Shown here piece after piece: positions 1 to 12,795 of a stretch of 64,000 nt of DNA. Source of the DNA: Tomocerus qinae (lineage: Eukaryota; Arthropoda; Collembola; Entomobryomorpha; Tomoceridae); contig CM034546.1 of assembly GCA_020055645.1 (NCBI GenBank), forward strand, positions 65,906,001 through 65,970,000, in the 5' to 3' direction. Positions within the stretch are counted from its first letter, which is position 1. The number at the start of each line of letters is the position of its first letter. The notes under the pieces were generated by a model, which saw only the letters and a list, made by a program, of their open reading frames with translations, searched no databases and had not been told where the DNA came from. A program made the position numbers and the translations under genes.

Positions 1-1534
1 AAACATTCTAGATTCAACTGTCGCTAATGCAGATCGAGATTATTGCCTGACAATCGGAAATTATAGGCTGTACCACGCACAGTGCAGCCAAAGTAATAGA
101 GTCACACGGAATTTAAGGCTTTTATGCGGCAATGAACGTTATCCTGGTGAGTTATTGTATCCAAATTATGACTAGGGTTACCAGATTTTCTTCAACGAAT
201 TTAAGTATCCTGGCCAACAAAAGCCATTTACTATCCCGGGCCCTTCGGGCGCGTCTGGGTAAATGCTTTCAAAAGTCATACTGCCGTATTTGGAGCTATC
301 ATATGAACGCAGCTAACTTAACGTTTTTTTGATGAAAATGAAGCAAAAATAAGTAAATTGCGTATCTTGAAATAAAATATTTTTGCATATTACTTTATAT
401 ATTTAACCGTTTAGTGACATAGTTGAGGAAGAGAGTATTGTTATTTATACCCCACTGATAAGTTGTTAATGAATTTATAATTTTTCCTTCGAAATTGGAA
501 GACAGTATTGACTATTAAACTGGATTTAAACAAAAAAATACTTAAATTCGCGCGAAACGAGATAAAATTATAATTAGTCAACGTATCTGAACGATAACAA
601 AGTGTGTTCTAATATTATAGGACATCAAGTTATTTTACTGTTTCCGATTTTAGTTAGTGTAAATATATTTAAGTATAATTTAAGCATTATTATTTTAAGC
701 ATAGGGAACAATTTAAGTATTATACTTATCATTTAAGTATACCTGGTAACCCTGAGTAACGTCTCCTGCCAAATAAAAAACCAATAAAAATTGCTTAATC
801 ACTATAATCACTTTCTTTTTTGAAAAAAAACAGTAAAATTTGAAATAGTTTTTCGCACACCTTATATTTGCACGCATTTAAGCCAAATAAATTTAAAAAT
901 AACAAGTATATATTCTTTTAAAATATGCTTGAAGTTTGTTCCATCCTGCCGGTGGATTTATTAAAGTATTTGTGCCAATATATTTTTCATTTTATGGAAA
1001 GAAGGTAGCCTTGAAAGCCTGCGTCCCATAACTTTTGGACTTTTAGAAAGAAATGAGGTTATCTTGACCCAGATGGAATATTCTAATTACAGGGCAAATA
1101 ATATGTTCTGTCAGTTATAATATCCGGTTATTGTCCCGCCCCTAAGCGTTCTTATCAGTTTCCCACGTTACTCTTGCCACGCTTTTAAAGTTGGGCAAAG
1201 CCATGGTATACTTATGCCTGAGGGTATCTACTTATTGGGTAAAGTTGTGCGAGGATTAAAAATATTATTATTCTTTGCAGAACCGCCTGTTTTTTATTAT
1301 AGTAAGTTTCTATGTGAGTGATGACCGTCTAATATTATAATATTTGTCTTGTTGTATGTATTGTTGTAGCTCAGTGTTTTAATCAAGCAGAGGGTTGCAC
1401 TACAAGAACTGTAGATGAATGTGCCAATTATATGGTTCAGAGGGCTACAAATACTTCAGCACCTCCTCCTCCACCACCTCCTTCACCACCACCTCCTCCA
1501 CCGCCACCTTCTCCACCACCACCACCTCCAGCCG
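1..1534 (+). CDS. C-type lectin-like/polyproline protein, unit A (5' partial)
   Basis: Two exons are visible. Bases 1-146 are the end of the main C-type-lectin-like domain (CTLD) exon: they match the end of the unit D exon (21314-21686), including the Tyr-Cys-Leu and Ala-Gln-Cys cysteines, and finish at a gtgagt donor. Bases 1370-1534 (acceptor ttgttgtag, donor gtaagt) encode AQCFNQAEGC, then TVDECANY, then a short polyproline/serine tract. Both junctions are phase 1, so they join in frame. No C-terminal Cys-rich exons of its own are seen before unit B; the next phase-1 acceptors are at 6482 and 7642. A may therefore share the 3' exons of B, or be truncated. Signal peptide and N-terminal exon lie left of the window. 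Likely secreted; the ligand cannot be told from sequence. Confidence 0.7.
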
Positions 1535-1586
1535 GTAAGTACCTAGATGTTTTCTATGAACAACTTTTATGCAATATCATTGCATT

Positions 1587-2180
1587 CAATGACGTATTTA
1601 GGGGGTGCTAGGATGCTTAAGCACCCCCTAAATATTTTGAAAACATACTAGATACTATCATGTTTTTACCAAACAGATATATTTAATTCGAAATTGGGAG
1701 AAACATAATTTCATTTTTTTATACCGTCAATATAATATGACATTACATTTCGTATCTTATTTTCGAGTATTTTCGAATCTGTTTCAGCCTCAGCACTTTT
1801 GAATCTGAGCACTTTTGGAATTTGTTCGAGCATTTTCGAATCTGTTTGAGCATTTTTGAATTCTTTTCTCACTAAAGCGCCCTTAGGACTGTGTCTTTTG
1901 TTTACAGAAATAGAAATAAATGTAACTAAATGAGATTTTTCTTTTTAAAATGCCTAAAACTAAATCTGCCGAACTGAGTGGGTGATGGTGTAACCCCCTT
2001 AAATCTACAGAAAAAGGATTTTTTTGTCAAATAAAATTAAAAATCATAAATATTTTCGCGCTGTGCGCAAAAATGTATTCTTTTATCCAATAGATTGTGG
2101 TGCTCTAATTTGTTTGATTCATGCAATACTCATTTTTCGAAATTAGCACCCCCTAGATACAATTTCTAGATACGCCCTTG
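1587..2180. mobile_element. hAT-like MITE 1
   Basis: The ends are inverted and hAT-like: CAATGACGTATTTAG on the left against CAAGGGCGTATCTAG read inward from the right. The element is flanked by a perfect 8-bp duplication ATTGCATT (1579-1586 and 2181-2188), the target length of hAT elements. No transposase is seen inside, so it is non-autonomous. It lies just downstream of the polyproline exon of lectin unit A. Confidence 0.85.
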
Positions 2181-2188
2181 ATTGCATT

Positions 2189-3809
2189 GTTGTGAAAAAC
2201 ATTATGCCAAAAAAAAATTTGAATTAGAATGCCAATTTACATCATTGATTTTACCTAGGACCGTTGGAGATGGCCGCAGCCGCCCCCTTTGACATTGTAC
2301 CAATTGGGGATGGCAATAAAGGACTTGTTGGGTATTATTCGCAAATCCCTCTAAGGGTATGTAAACTATATTAAAACCTTTCAGCAAGCTGCAAAGGAAA
2401 GCTATCTTGTGTTTTATTTATGCATAGCAAAAGTTAATTTAAGCACCCTAGCGCCACCTTAAATACACTCTTGTCTATAGGCTATAAGAAGTACAAACCT
2501 ATAAAAGGGACGCTGGTCTTTTAAACGTTTCCAGTATATGACCAATGAGAATTGCCAAAATTTTAAAAACTTATAGCCCATTTGGGTGTGCTATTTCAGT
2601 AGGAAACCCGTGTATAACCTAAAGTACCATTCTAAATATTATGGAGTTGGAAATTCTAAGAGGTTAGCAGAAATGGGTTTCGGAAATATTAAATTAAATA
2701 TTTAAATTGTATTATGGTCCTTCTTCGTTTTATTAAAATTTTCAAGTCGTCGTCAAAGATTTACGATATAATACAAATTTCTAAGTTCTGCAAAATTACC
2801 TTTCGAAATTTAATACATTGAGAAATCTTCGGTCAACGCCCATTTATTTTGAATCGTACTATAAATCACGAAAATCATGAAAATAATCGTTACTTTCCTT
2901 GGCTAATTTCGAAGTGGATATAGTCCATTCAATTTCATTAATCCATCCTTTTATATCAACGGCAAAAAATTCCGTTTGTATGTTTGCACTTCTGTGCGTT
3001 TATTTGCCGCAATCTTAAAACGCAGCCAGCCAATCTATGAGACAAACCTCAACAGGTCCGAACCAGAAGAACTTTATGCCCGTGCGTATCAAATTATGCA
3101 CTGTGCGATCGGTGTAGTCTCCTACGGCTTGCAAGGCACCAAATATTTCATAACAAAAGTTTTATATATATAACTAATAGCCCCCAGCATGCGTAACCCG
3201 ATTTCGAAAGGTAGGGAAACAGCAAGCAGAAGCATAATCATGTGTTGGTTAATTTCGAAATACTGTTAACCCGTGGTGCACTTACTGTTTATATAGGCGA
3301 ATAAAATAATAAATAAAATGTCTTATTTTGTAGTCCGATATTTCTAGATTAGTGTTTTATTGATTTAAAACACTATTTCACACTACAAATGTTTTATATT
3401 TGATTGGTTTGTGTAGTAGTTTTAGACTGACTACGTCTTTATGCACAGGTAAAAAAGCAAAGGTAAAACCAAAGAGGTTCTAATAATATTAAGGGAATAG
3501 AGTTAAAGTGGAGAATATTTTCTTTATAACATTGATGAATAGCTCCGCCGTGAAACGGCGCGAAATTTTACCGATACCTACTAATACATCCGACTACTTC
3601 TGCCGTGAAACGGCGCGAAATTTTTACGATACCTACTAATGCATAATCGAAGACAATAGAGACTGATTTTTGTACCATTGAAAGGCATTACGGTTTTGGC
3701 TCTACAGTTTATAACCTCTTTGGGTAAAACAGGTACCTTTTAAGTAAAAAAGGCATTGCTTTTTTGTTCCTTGTCTCAATCATTATTCTTTATTTCCATT
3801 TCCATACAG
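2189..3809. other. spacer between lectin units A and B
   Basis: No coding exon could be supported here. In particular, the signal-peptide exon and N-terminal CTLD exon that precede units C and D were looked for and not found before the unit B CTLD exon. A short hairpin-containing duplication (3546-3640) is the only structured feature noted. Confidence 0.5.
3546..3640. repeat. tandem duplication carrying a short hairpin
   Basis: A block starting GCCGTGAAACGGCGCG and ending CCTACTAAT occurs twice, about 56 bp apart, with few differences. Each copy opens with the small palindrome GCCGT-gaa-ACGGC. Confidence 0.75.
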
Positions 3810-6800
3810 TTAACGTATTTTGAAGCCGTTTGTGCCTGTTATAACCGGGGCCTGGCCCTAGTCAGTCCATCAACTCCAGAGGATTTAAATGATCTCAAAG
3901 CTGCATTTGGGGATGATGAGGCTATTGGCTGGAGCGATGTCCATGCTTATGGTGGACAATGGAAGAACCTATTGACGGGAAATATCATTGACGGGGAATC
4001 AATGGTTTTCAATAACGCTCCACCAAAAAGTGACTATTGTTTGGAAGTTGGAGCAGTGAGGCAATTGGAATCAAAGCCTTATAAGCTTTTTTATTACTTA
4101 AGATGTGACAGTCATACAATCTATAAACGACTTCTATGCATCAATAAACAGTATTCAAGAGGTAAGTTATATTTCATCTACAGTGCACAAAATTTACCAC
4201 TTTTTAGCTATTTTTACCATCACAGTGGTAAAACCTACAGCAAGCCGTAACAGAAGCTCGCCTGAGTAAAGTTTACCGTGTACACATTTTGGTAGCGAAA
4301 AGTTACACAAAACCGAGCGTACGGATTTTGATCAAACTTTCAGAATTGAGTCTTTATATATGTATCTACGACATATTAAAAATTCAGACATTGGTATTAT
4401 AAGGAAACGAAGCTATATCATTTCAAATATCAACATAAAATCAAAATTGCTGATTGTTGACCACGAAAATCAATCGAAAATCAAAATTGATTAATGTTGA
4501 TAATCAAAATCAACCGAAAATAAAAATTGATTAATGTTAACAATCAAAATCAACCAAAAATCAAAGTACATTAATGTTGACTATAAAATCAACATAAAAT
4601 CAAAGTACATTAATGTTGACTATAAAATTCAACAGAAAATCAAAGTACAATAATGTTGACTATGAAAATCAACAGAAAATCAAAATTGATTAATGTTGAT
4701 TAAGAAAATCAACAGAAAATCAAAGCACATTAATGTTGACTATGAAAATCAACAGAAAATCAAAGCACATTAATGTTTACTATGAAAATCATCAGATATT
4801 CAACTTTGATTGATTATGAGTATTAAAATCAACAGAAATTTAAATTCGGTTAATAATGACTATTAAAATTAAAAAGAAATCGCAAAATGGATATTTGACT
4901 ATCAATTTGAATATAAATGCGAAATTGATTTATTTTCGTCCTATGATGTTTATTTTGCAGTTTTATTTACGTTATTATAAAATTTTAAATATTGTCGAAG
5001 CAGAGTTAAATATTTTATACTATCCCGCTAACAATTAATAGGAAACACAATTGAAATTTTTATGGCCCATTTTCTGCTTTGACTATCAAATAAAGACAAA
5101 GTGAGCGCGCGGTATCTCAGCAACTTATGGACCGATTTGAACCAAAATCAATAGGGTTCGTCACCAGTCCATAGGCATAGTTTATGCCAAGTTTGGTCAA
5201 TATCCATCATTGCTTTCGAAAGTTATCGTGGGTACGGACGGACGGACGGACGTACGGACAGACTGCGCGGTTCTATAAGCTGCCTTATTCAGGCGAGCTA
5301 AAACTCACTTAAAATCCATTTAATGGTAGAGATGGTAAATTATAGTGAATACTTTGCAGAGATACATAAACGACACATCAAAATATGTTTTCATGCTCCA
5401 TTTTCTCTAAAATATTTCTAATTAAGATTTTTATTTGAAATTTGTTGCAAGTATTGAAATGAAATTACTTAAACGACATTTATTCCCTTGATACGGCCAA
5501 CATTCATTTAATTAGAAAAATGCTCATTTAATTGAAATTTATTATTAAGTAAATATGGAGGATTTTGTCCCAATTAGTTGACTTTTTATTGATTTAGTTA
5601 ACACACAATAAGTTGGGCAGTCAATTTGTGACAACAATCGTCACCTGGAAATTAGCGGCGAATTTTATTCAAAATTCTGTACGAAATAAAACCATTTTTT
5701 TATCATTTGTTACTAATTAAACTATTACCGCCAATTTTTAGGTGGTGGTAAATAACATTAAATACCATACAAATCCACCTACCACTAGTAAAAGGTATTT
5801 TGTACACTGCAATTAACGTTGCTAGTAAGCAACTTAATGTCGACTGAAAATTGTGCATGCAAATAACAAAACTTTGGCTATCAAAGGGTCAACGGAAGTA
5901 CAAATTGTTCCAATCCAATTTAATTAATTTTGCATTGAAATAATACAAAAGTTTGCCATTCGAAATATTAGTTCCCTTTATAAAATTAAATTCCCATAAG
6001 GGGAATAATAAGAATATTTTTAACTAAAATATCGTTCCTTAAGAAACGATATGCCCCCAAATGGGAGTTCCCCTGGGGAACTAAATGGATTTTTACGGTA
6101 TTTTTTGAAAGGAGTAACTATGAAACAGATTCATAGTTACTCCACGATGTTACATACTTCCAAGAGCACATTTTGTGGTTTTGGAACTCAAATGATGTAC
6201 ATTGTTGGAATCCCCGATAAAGCTACCTACTCATTTTATTTTGCACAACTTTTCCAAGTTCATGTACACATTTATTTTGAAAAAATTAATGAGGCAGGAA
6301 TTATACGAATTTAAAAAATAGGAATTATTTATTAATGAAATTTTTTTAAAACAAAAATGTAAATAGCAAAGAAGAGTGTATTCAGGGTAAAATCTAAGTT
6401 GTGATTTTTAAGACTTACTTCTTTGGTATATATAGTTATATTAACTTGTAATATTCATCGTTCTTCTATGTATTGTTTTAGATGTCTTACCGCAGTGCAC
6501 AAAAGAAAATATAATAAAGTTTGCTACAACTGGCCCTCAGTCAACTCTGCCAAGTGGAAATGGAAATTATCCAGGTTTTAAAATTGATTACTTTTCACAT
6601 AAAGGATATTCGTTTTCACATCTTGTCTCGATAAAGGATTTATTTATTTTGGCATTAACTGGTGGGTTAGGGGAGAAGGATAATATAGCTTTAGTTCTAA
6701 AAATCGAATGTAAAAGGGAGGAAAGCAGCCTAAATAAATGTAGGAACAGTCTTCAAAACGCTGTCTCCTCCAGTATCACTTAGCCTTGAGTTCAAGTTCA

Positions 6801-7782
6801 GCTTTATTCAAGTGACAAATATAGGCCCCAAGGAACAAAAACGGACCTTTATTATCTTTCACCTTTTTTTGCTTTTTCACAAAAAGTAGGCATTTAAAAA
6901 GAGATATGTCCTTTTTATCTCTTTTGTCTCACCTTACTCATAAATACGTAGAAAATAGGTGAAAAGCAAAAAAGGTACACTTTTTAAAAAGAAAAAGGTT
7001 GTGTTTTTACGTTTTATATAAAAAAAGGTATTGTGTTATTGTTTCTTGATAGGCCCATCAATTACACGAACTAAAAGCGGTTTGTAGGCACAGGCAGGCA
7101 TAACTACCACCACTTTTCACCAAAAAGCGTGCAACTAGTTGGGCTAACTAACTGACCCTAACCCAGTGGATTCGATAAATTTACAAATCCTTTAAAAGTG
7201 ACTATGCACCCATATTGAACTCGTACATTGATACATATATGCATTTTTATGTAATAATTTATTATCAAAGCGTATATAAATATTTCGTCCGAAACTTTCT
7301 ATATGAATGTTGAAATTGAGATATTTATCATTTTGGCATACTTACATCGGTGGTAGGTCGATTTGGCAAAAGTCATTTTGGCAAAAGTTGTTTTGCCACG
7401 ATTTTGACCCCTCGGGATAATTTGGCAAATCACCTTTTTGCCATGTCGGAGAGTTTGGCAAAATGTGCAAACGCACAATCTGGCAAAAACTATAACCGTA
7501 GTATAGGATGGATATTGACGGTACTTTAAGGGACGCTGACCTTACATTCTCTTTTTCCAATACGGAGAAGGTTATTGTACACAAAGATAAACCTTAGACT
7601 ACTAATTAATTTTCCTTTTATGTGTGATGTCAATTTTGTAGGGGGAAATAGTTGTGGTCAAAGAGGGTCTTGTGGATGTGGTTGTCCATGTAAGTTATTT
7701 TTATCTCAAGAAATTCCAATTACAACCAAAAGAGAATTTTAATTTTTTACTTGTTGCAGGGTGGACTATGTTCTTTGGCTGA
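3810..7782 (+). CDS. C-type lectin-like protein, unit B (5' exons not found)
   Basis: Exons are 3810-4161 (main CTLD), 6482-6574, 7642-7689 and 7760-7782, with consensus junctions and matching phases. The CTLD exon gives YFEAVCACYNRGLALVSP, then AIGWSD, YCLEVG and RLLCI, a C-type-lectin fold with the four expected cysteines. The calcium-binding EPN/QPD and WND triplets are absent, so calcium-dependent sugar binding is doubtful. The second exon (LPQCTKENIIKF...) replaces the polyproline exon of the other units and ends in the same GNYPG. The last two exons encode GGNSCGQRGSCGCGCP and then WWTMFFG-stop, the family C-terminus. No signal exon lies between unit A and here, so B may use the 5' exons of unit A. 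Confidence 0.75.
4254..5301. mobile_element. TIR-bounded non-autonomous element with internal tandem repeat
   Basis: AGCTCGCCTGAGTAA at 4254-4268 is inverted at 5287-5301 (TTATTCAGGCGAGCT). The right part holds a GGAC microsatellite and a GCGCGGTATCTCAGCAAC segment of the kind common in arthropod repeat families. No reading frame resembles a transposase. A related fragment (tttagctcatctgaatgagct) lies near 8260. Flanking duplications were not clear. Confidence 0.6.
4434..4855. repeat. tandem repeat, unit about 40 bp
   Basis: About ten imperfect copies of a unit containing AAAATCAACAGAAAATCAAA and GTACATTAATGTTGACTATG run head to tail. It lies inside the TIR-bounded element 4254-5301, within the unit B intron. 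Confidence 0.8.
6829..7052. repeat. inverted-repeat insert in unit B intron, possible MITE
   Basis: AGGCCCCAAGGAACAAAAAC near 6829 is loosely inverted at about 7035-7052 (TTGTTTCTTGATAGGCC). The right part recurs in lectin unit C near 12000-12090 and a fragment occurs near 3725-3775. Boundaries are approximate. Confidence 0.35.
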
Positions 7783-9276
7783 GAAGCAGCTATTTAAAAA
7801 AATACCTTTAGATTGTATAATAATATGTTGTAGGAAATGTAACTTTGATTGGTTTTCTTTTGTTTGCAGTAAATGTATTTTTAATACTAATATGGCAAAG
7901 ATGGTTTGAATTATTTTGCATGAACTATTAAATCTAGGTTTTCAGTCATTTCTAGAATTTAAATAATATTATTATAGTGTGTTCAACACTGAAACCATTA
8001 CCCGGGTAAAAATAAAGATAACAGTAACGATCCTACCAATTTGAGTGATGTGGACAGTTTTCCAAAAATATTTTTTTCTAAAAATTTTGACGCCGAAAAT
8101 ATATTTAATCTTTGAAAACGATTTCACTAAAAAATGGGTACAATTTTTTTAATTAACTCAAATGGCAAAAGAAAAGTTTATGTTTATGAAATTTCTAGGA
8201 ATTATTATCGGCTGCCAATTTATTGGTTTGGTACCTACATCACTTTCGTAATGTGAGAGTTTTAGCTCATCTGAATGAGCTATGTAGAACCGTACAGTTT
8301 GCCAGTTATCCCGTCCCGTTTTGATGGCCTCATAATTTTTAAGCTTAACTTGAAGCGATTATATGTAAAACATTAGCTGTTTTTGATTGTATTCGGCAAA
8401 GTGCCTTTGACTTTGGTGCGATTGTATGTACATTTATGGCTACTTTTTTGACGAAGCTGGATTATATATGAATTTTAGGCCACTTTTAACAATTTTCGGC
8501 AATGAGAGACAATAATTTTCGCGGGATTATATGTGAACTTTTTATATGTGACCTTTAGACAATGTTTTTGAGTTTTTCGGCAAGTAACGGCCTACATTTT
8601 TGCGCTTACCATTATGATTTGTGAATTGTTGATTAATTTCTTCAAAAAGAGCCTAAAATTTTGTGATGCATATTATGGTTGTATTACGTCGTTTTACTCC
8701 GATGTCGGTATCTAAATACAATATCGTATAATGTCCTGTTTTCTCGTCCACAAATTATGGTCCGCCTGTAAAACTTTCCCTGCGAAAATAATTCCAACAC
8801 TAGAAATGTGGAAATCAATAAATCTAGACCAGTTGATTCTTCGAGCAGATTAATAAAAGGTATTGTTTTCCTTAACAATGAAGTATATATTTTATTTATC
8901 AATTTTTATTTGGTGTTAACTTTCTAAATTATTGATAGCTGAATTACACGATATTGTAAATGAATGTAGTATTCGACTTTCCATCATTTACTTCATCTTA
9001 GTCTTTACAATCATTTCAGTTCATAATTCCTCATTACGCACCATGTTGATTGACAACTAAAGCAGTTTTAGCTTCATTACTAATGATCGTATTAATATTC
9101 CTAGTTCTATCTATTGCAACATGGGCATCTGGTGGTAAACATTTTATCATTTCAACTCCAACATTCCTAATAAACATTGTGAATTTCCTTACCTTCCGCA
9201 GGGACATCTTCCAAATTTAGAGAAAAATTATTTATTTCGAAAAAACATTCGCCGTTGTTTGCATGGTCTCCCACTC

Positions 9277-9426
9277 CAAACATGTATCCAGGAATTTGAC
9301 CTAGGGGGAGGCACGCCAATTATATTAGTAAAATTAAGAAACTTTTTTGGATTTTTAACCTTTTGTGACAAAAAAATTCTTTTCTGGAAGCTTAGGGCCC
9401 CCCTCTAGCTTCTGGATACGTGCTTG
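9277..9426. mobile_element. hAT-like MITE 2
   Basis: The element starts CAAACATGTATCCAGGAA and ends TTCTGGATACGTGCTTG, imperfect inverted ends of hAT type. It is flanked by a perfect 8-bp duplication TCCCACTC (9269-9276 and 9427-9434). It is non-coding and sits in the first intron of lectin unit C. Confidence 0.85.
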
Positions 9427-12320
9427 TCCCACTCATAAGTTGAGCAAATCAAACGAAATTTGGCAATTAGGCAGTAGGAAAGTTCGGCAAACGTTTGCAA
9501 AAAAATGTTAAGCGTGAGATGGAGTTTGGCAAAGATAATTATCTAAATGATTATAATTGGGACGGGGATCAGGCAGGCTGGTAGTCAGAGACAAACAATT
9601 AAAATCCGATTTCTTTCATTTTGGCACAAAATTGTGGAATTTTGTGCCAAAATGAATGCCAGTAAACCAAGGGTGAGATATGGACAGTAAGGGGTACTGC
9701 TAATAATATATATTAAGAAAGAAATTGAATTTCAATTGTTTTGCTTTGACTACCAGCGTATCTGATCCCAGTTTTACAGCAACTCCTAGGAAATTATTTT
9801 GGAGGTTGGCATTATATAACGGACTTCGAGGCGGTGGCGAGCATTTGCTATGATTTTGAGAGACTGTCTAGCCAAAAGGCATGTGCAAATATTTTAACCT
9901 GTTTTACCTAGGGGCAAAAGAGGAATATAAACATATCACCTTTACCACAGGCTCGTACTATGAAAACGGTGTACGTCAGTATATCTACTATTCCAAAATC
10001 AATTTTGCGGTAAGTGAATATATATACGATGAAAAATCTTGCGGAAAAATGAATGCGTGTTGTTTAGATCATTTATTTAACAGCAGGAAATGTTTTTTTC
10101 ATTTGTATTAAAGTATCAAATAAGTTGCTTATTTTTTATTTTCAACTATAAATTGAAAAAAGGATTTTCAAACGACCAAAAAGTAACAATAGCAGTAGCA
10201 CAAATGCATCTTCAAGTTGACATAAAAATGCTCAACATGCATATTAAACACTTATATGCGTATTGTGTAACTGTTCGGTGTCATCCTCAAGATGCATAAT
10301 ATTGTGCTTAGGGCTGCAGTGTGTACATTTACTGTCTCTGTTGTTAATCTATTGTTAATCTGTTGTATTAATTACACAAGGTAACGTAGCAACAACATCC
10401 CGCTGCTTAGGTGCATGCAGCCCTAAATTTTAATCATTACATCACTATAAAGAGAAAATAATAATACAAATATCTTACACCCTCCGTGATCATTGGCTTA
10501 CGATATCAGATATCGTACGTAAGGGGTTTGCTTGGTGTTTGGAAGATATAGGAAGCTTGGTGTTGGGTATATAGGTATGGCATGAGGTACGTACAGTGTA
10601 CAAAATATCCCACTTTTTAGGCTTATTTTCTTTATTAAGTTTTGTTTCTAATGGCCCAAATAACAATAATTGCAAGATTACACGGATGTTGTTGCTGTCA
10701 GCTGCGTAGATATCATATATTATTATGGTATAGTACAAACCTGCATTTATGCCTATAGTTATAAAAAAACCCTTACACCCAAATACTTTAAAAAAAGGGA
10801 TCGAGGGTTTTTTCTAAACAACCCGGGTTTTTCGATACCGTGGCACACTATGATATGCGCACTCATTCATACGTTATGGAGTAACGTGCTTCTAAACTTG
10901 ATTGAAACTCTAAGGGTTGGTAGTTGAATGAAACATGTTAATTAATTTTTCCACTTTCGCCGCGAAGGGACAAATTTCTCCTTATATTCATGTGTTCATT
11001 TTCGAAATTATCTGTACCATTTACCTGTATCAAATCAAATCTGTCTATCATATTAACATTTTTGCGAATAAACCGATAACAGACCTTCTTCGGTAAAGTT
11101 GTGCGAGGATTAAAAATATCATTTTTCTTCGCAAACTTGCGCGTTTTTTATTGTAGTAAGTCTCTAAGTGAAGACCGGTTAATCTTGTAATATTTTTCAT
11201 TGGTCCATTGTATTGTTGTAGGTCATTGTTTTAATCAAGCTGAGGGTTGCACTAGAACAACTGTAGAAGAATGTGCCAATTATTGGACTCCGACGACTAC
11301 AGCTCCACCACCACCACCTCCTCCTCCACCACCTCCTCCTCCACCACCACCACCTCCTCCTCCACCACCACCACCCCCACCTCCACCGCCACCTCCACTG
11401 CCACCGCCATCACCAGCACCCAATGGAAATTACCCAGGTTTGAAGATTGATTAATTTCCACTAAAAGGAAATTCGTTTTTACGTCTTGTCTCGATAAAGG
11501 ATTTACTTATTTTGGCTTAAACTGGTGGGTTAGGGGAAGGAACTAGCTTCAGTCTTGGAAAGGGATTTAAAAGGGAGGAAACAGGAAAGAACGAAAAAAA
11601 AAATTATGGAACAGTCTTCAAAACGCTGTTTCCTCCAATATCATCCTGGGTTCAAGTTCAGCTTTATGCAAGTGACAAACATAGGTTCATTAATTCTCGA
11701 ACTTAAATCGGTATGTAGGCAGGAATGACTACCACTGCCTTTCAACACGAGTAACCAGAACTAATTATTGTTTTCAATAACTAGGCCCTTAGTACTCCTT
11801 TTGAATTTCAAAAGATTTGTAGGTAGTCAAAATTTGGTTTAATTTCGAAATATTCTTATCCCAGAGTGTAGTTCCTTATCTCGCGCTTGCGCATTTAGGC
11901 TTTCACTACCAGACATACAAAGATAGATAGATACACAGATAGGTTGCGAAATTTATTACTTTATCTCAGACTATGATTATTTATTAGAATGTAGCAGTAA
12001 ATAGTAGTAAAAAAGGTACCCTTTTAAAAAGAAAAAGGTTGCGTTTTTACGTTTTACATAAAAAGGTATTGCTTTATTGTTCCTTGATAGGCCCATCAAT
12101 TGCACGAACTAAAATCGGTATGTAGGCACAGGCAGCCAGGACTACCACCGCTTTTCACCAAGAATCTAGCAACTAGCAGGGCTACGGGCTAACTAACTGA
12201 CCCTAACCCAGTGGATTCGATAAATTACATATATACTCGTTTACATATATACGCATGTAACTATTCACCCTTATTGAACTCGTCCATTGATAAATATTGC
12301 AATTTTATGTAATAATTTAT

Positions 12321-12795
12321 GGGAAAATAGGAATTTGTATGGCACACACATGACTTTTGTATGGGAGAGCTAAAAATAGATAGTATTACTGTGTATGGTG
12401 GTGTATGACTTTGTATGGTGGTTTATGACTTTGTATTTGTATGGCAATATTGAATATGCAAGGTAAGTTAATTTTTTATGCATAGAGTGTTAGCAGCCTG
12501 AATTCATTTTTTGATTGGTACAGGAAAAAGCCTATATCCAATTTTCGTTTGGTGAAGGAGGCTAGTCTATCCTTAAGGGACGATATATTATTAACATTGA
12601 ATAAATTTACCAACCTATGGTGATATATTATATCGTGTATCGGTATACTATGCATGTTTGTATCACCACACAATTGTAATTATTTCCATACAAATTCATT
12701 AGGTAAGCCATAACACACCATACAAAGTCACACTAAATGTCAAAAAATCCTCCATACAAAAGTCATGTGTGTGCCATACAAATTAATTGGCACCC
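12321..12795. mobile_element. MITE with empty site in the paralogous units
   Basis: Inverted ends begin GGG and share AATTTGTATGGCACACAC on to ATGACTTTTGTATGG (12331-12363 against 12753-12786). A 9-bp duplication ATAATTTAT lies at 12312-12320 and 12796-12804. Lectin units B (near 7250-7270) and D (near 23505-23525) carry the same intron sequence with one uninterrupted ATAATTTAT, i.e. the empty site. A fragment of the foldback family seen at 35935 lies inside (about 12500-12590). Confidence 0.85.

Noticed and set aside
9757-9911. Possible extra exon (open frame with FEAVASICYDFERL) before the unit C N-terminal exon
   Set aside because: It faintly resembles a CTLD, but has no good donor, no counterpart in unit D and runs into a stop at the next acceptor.
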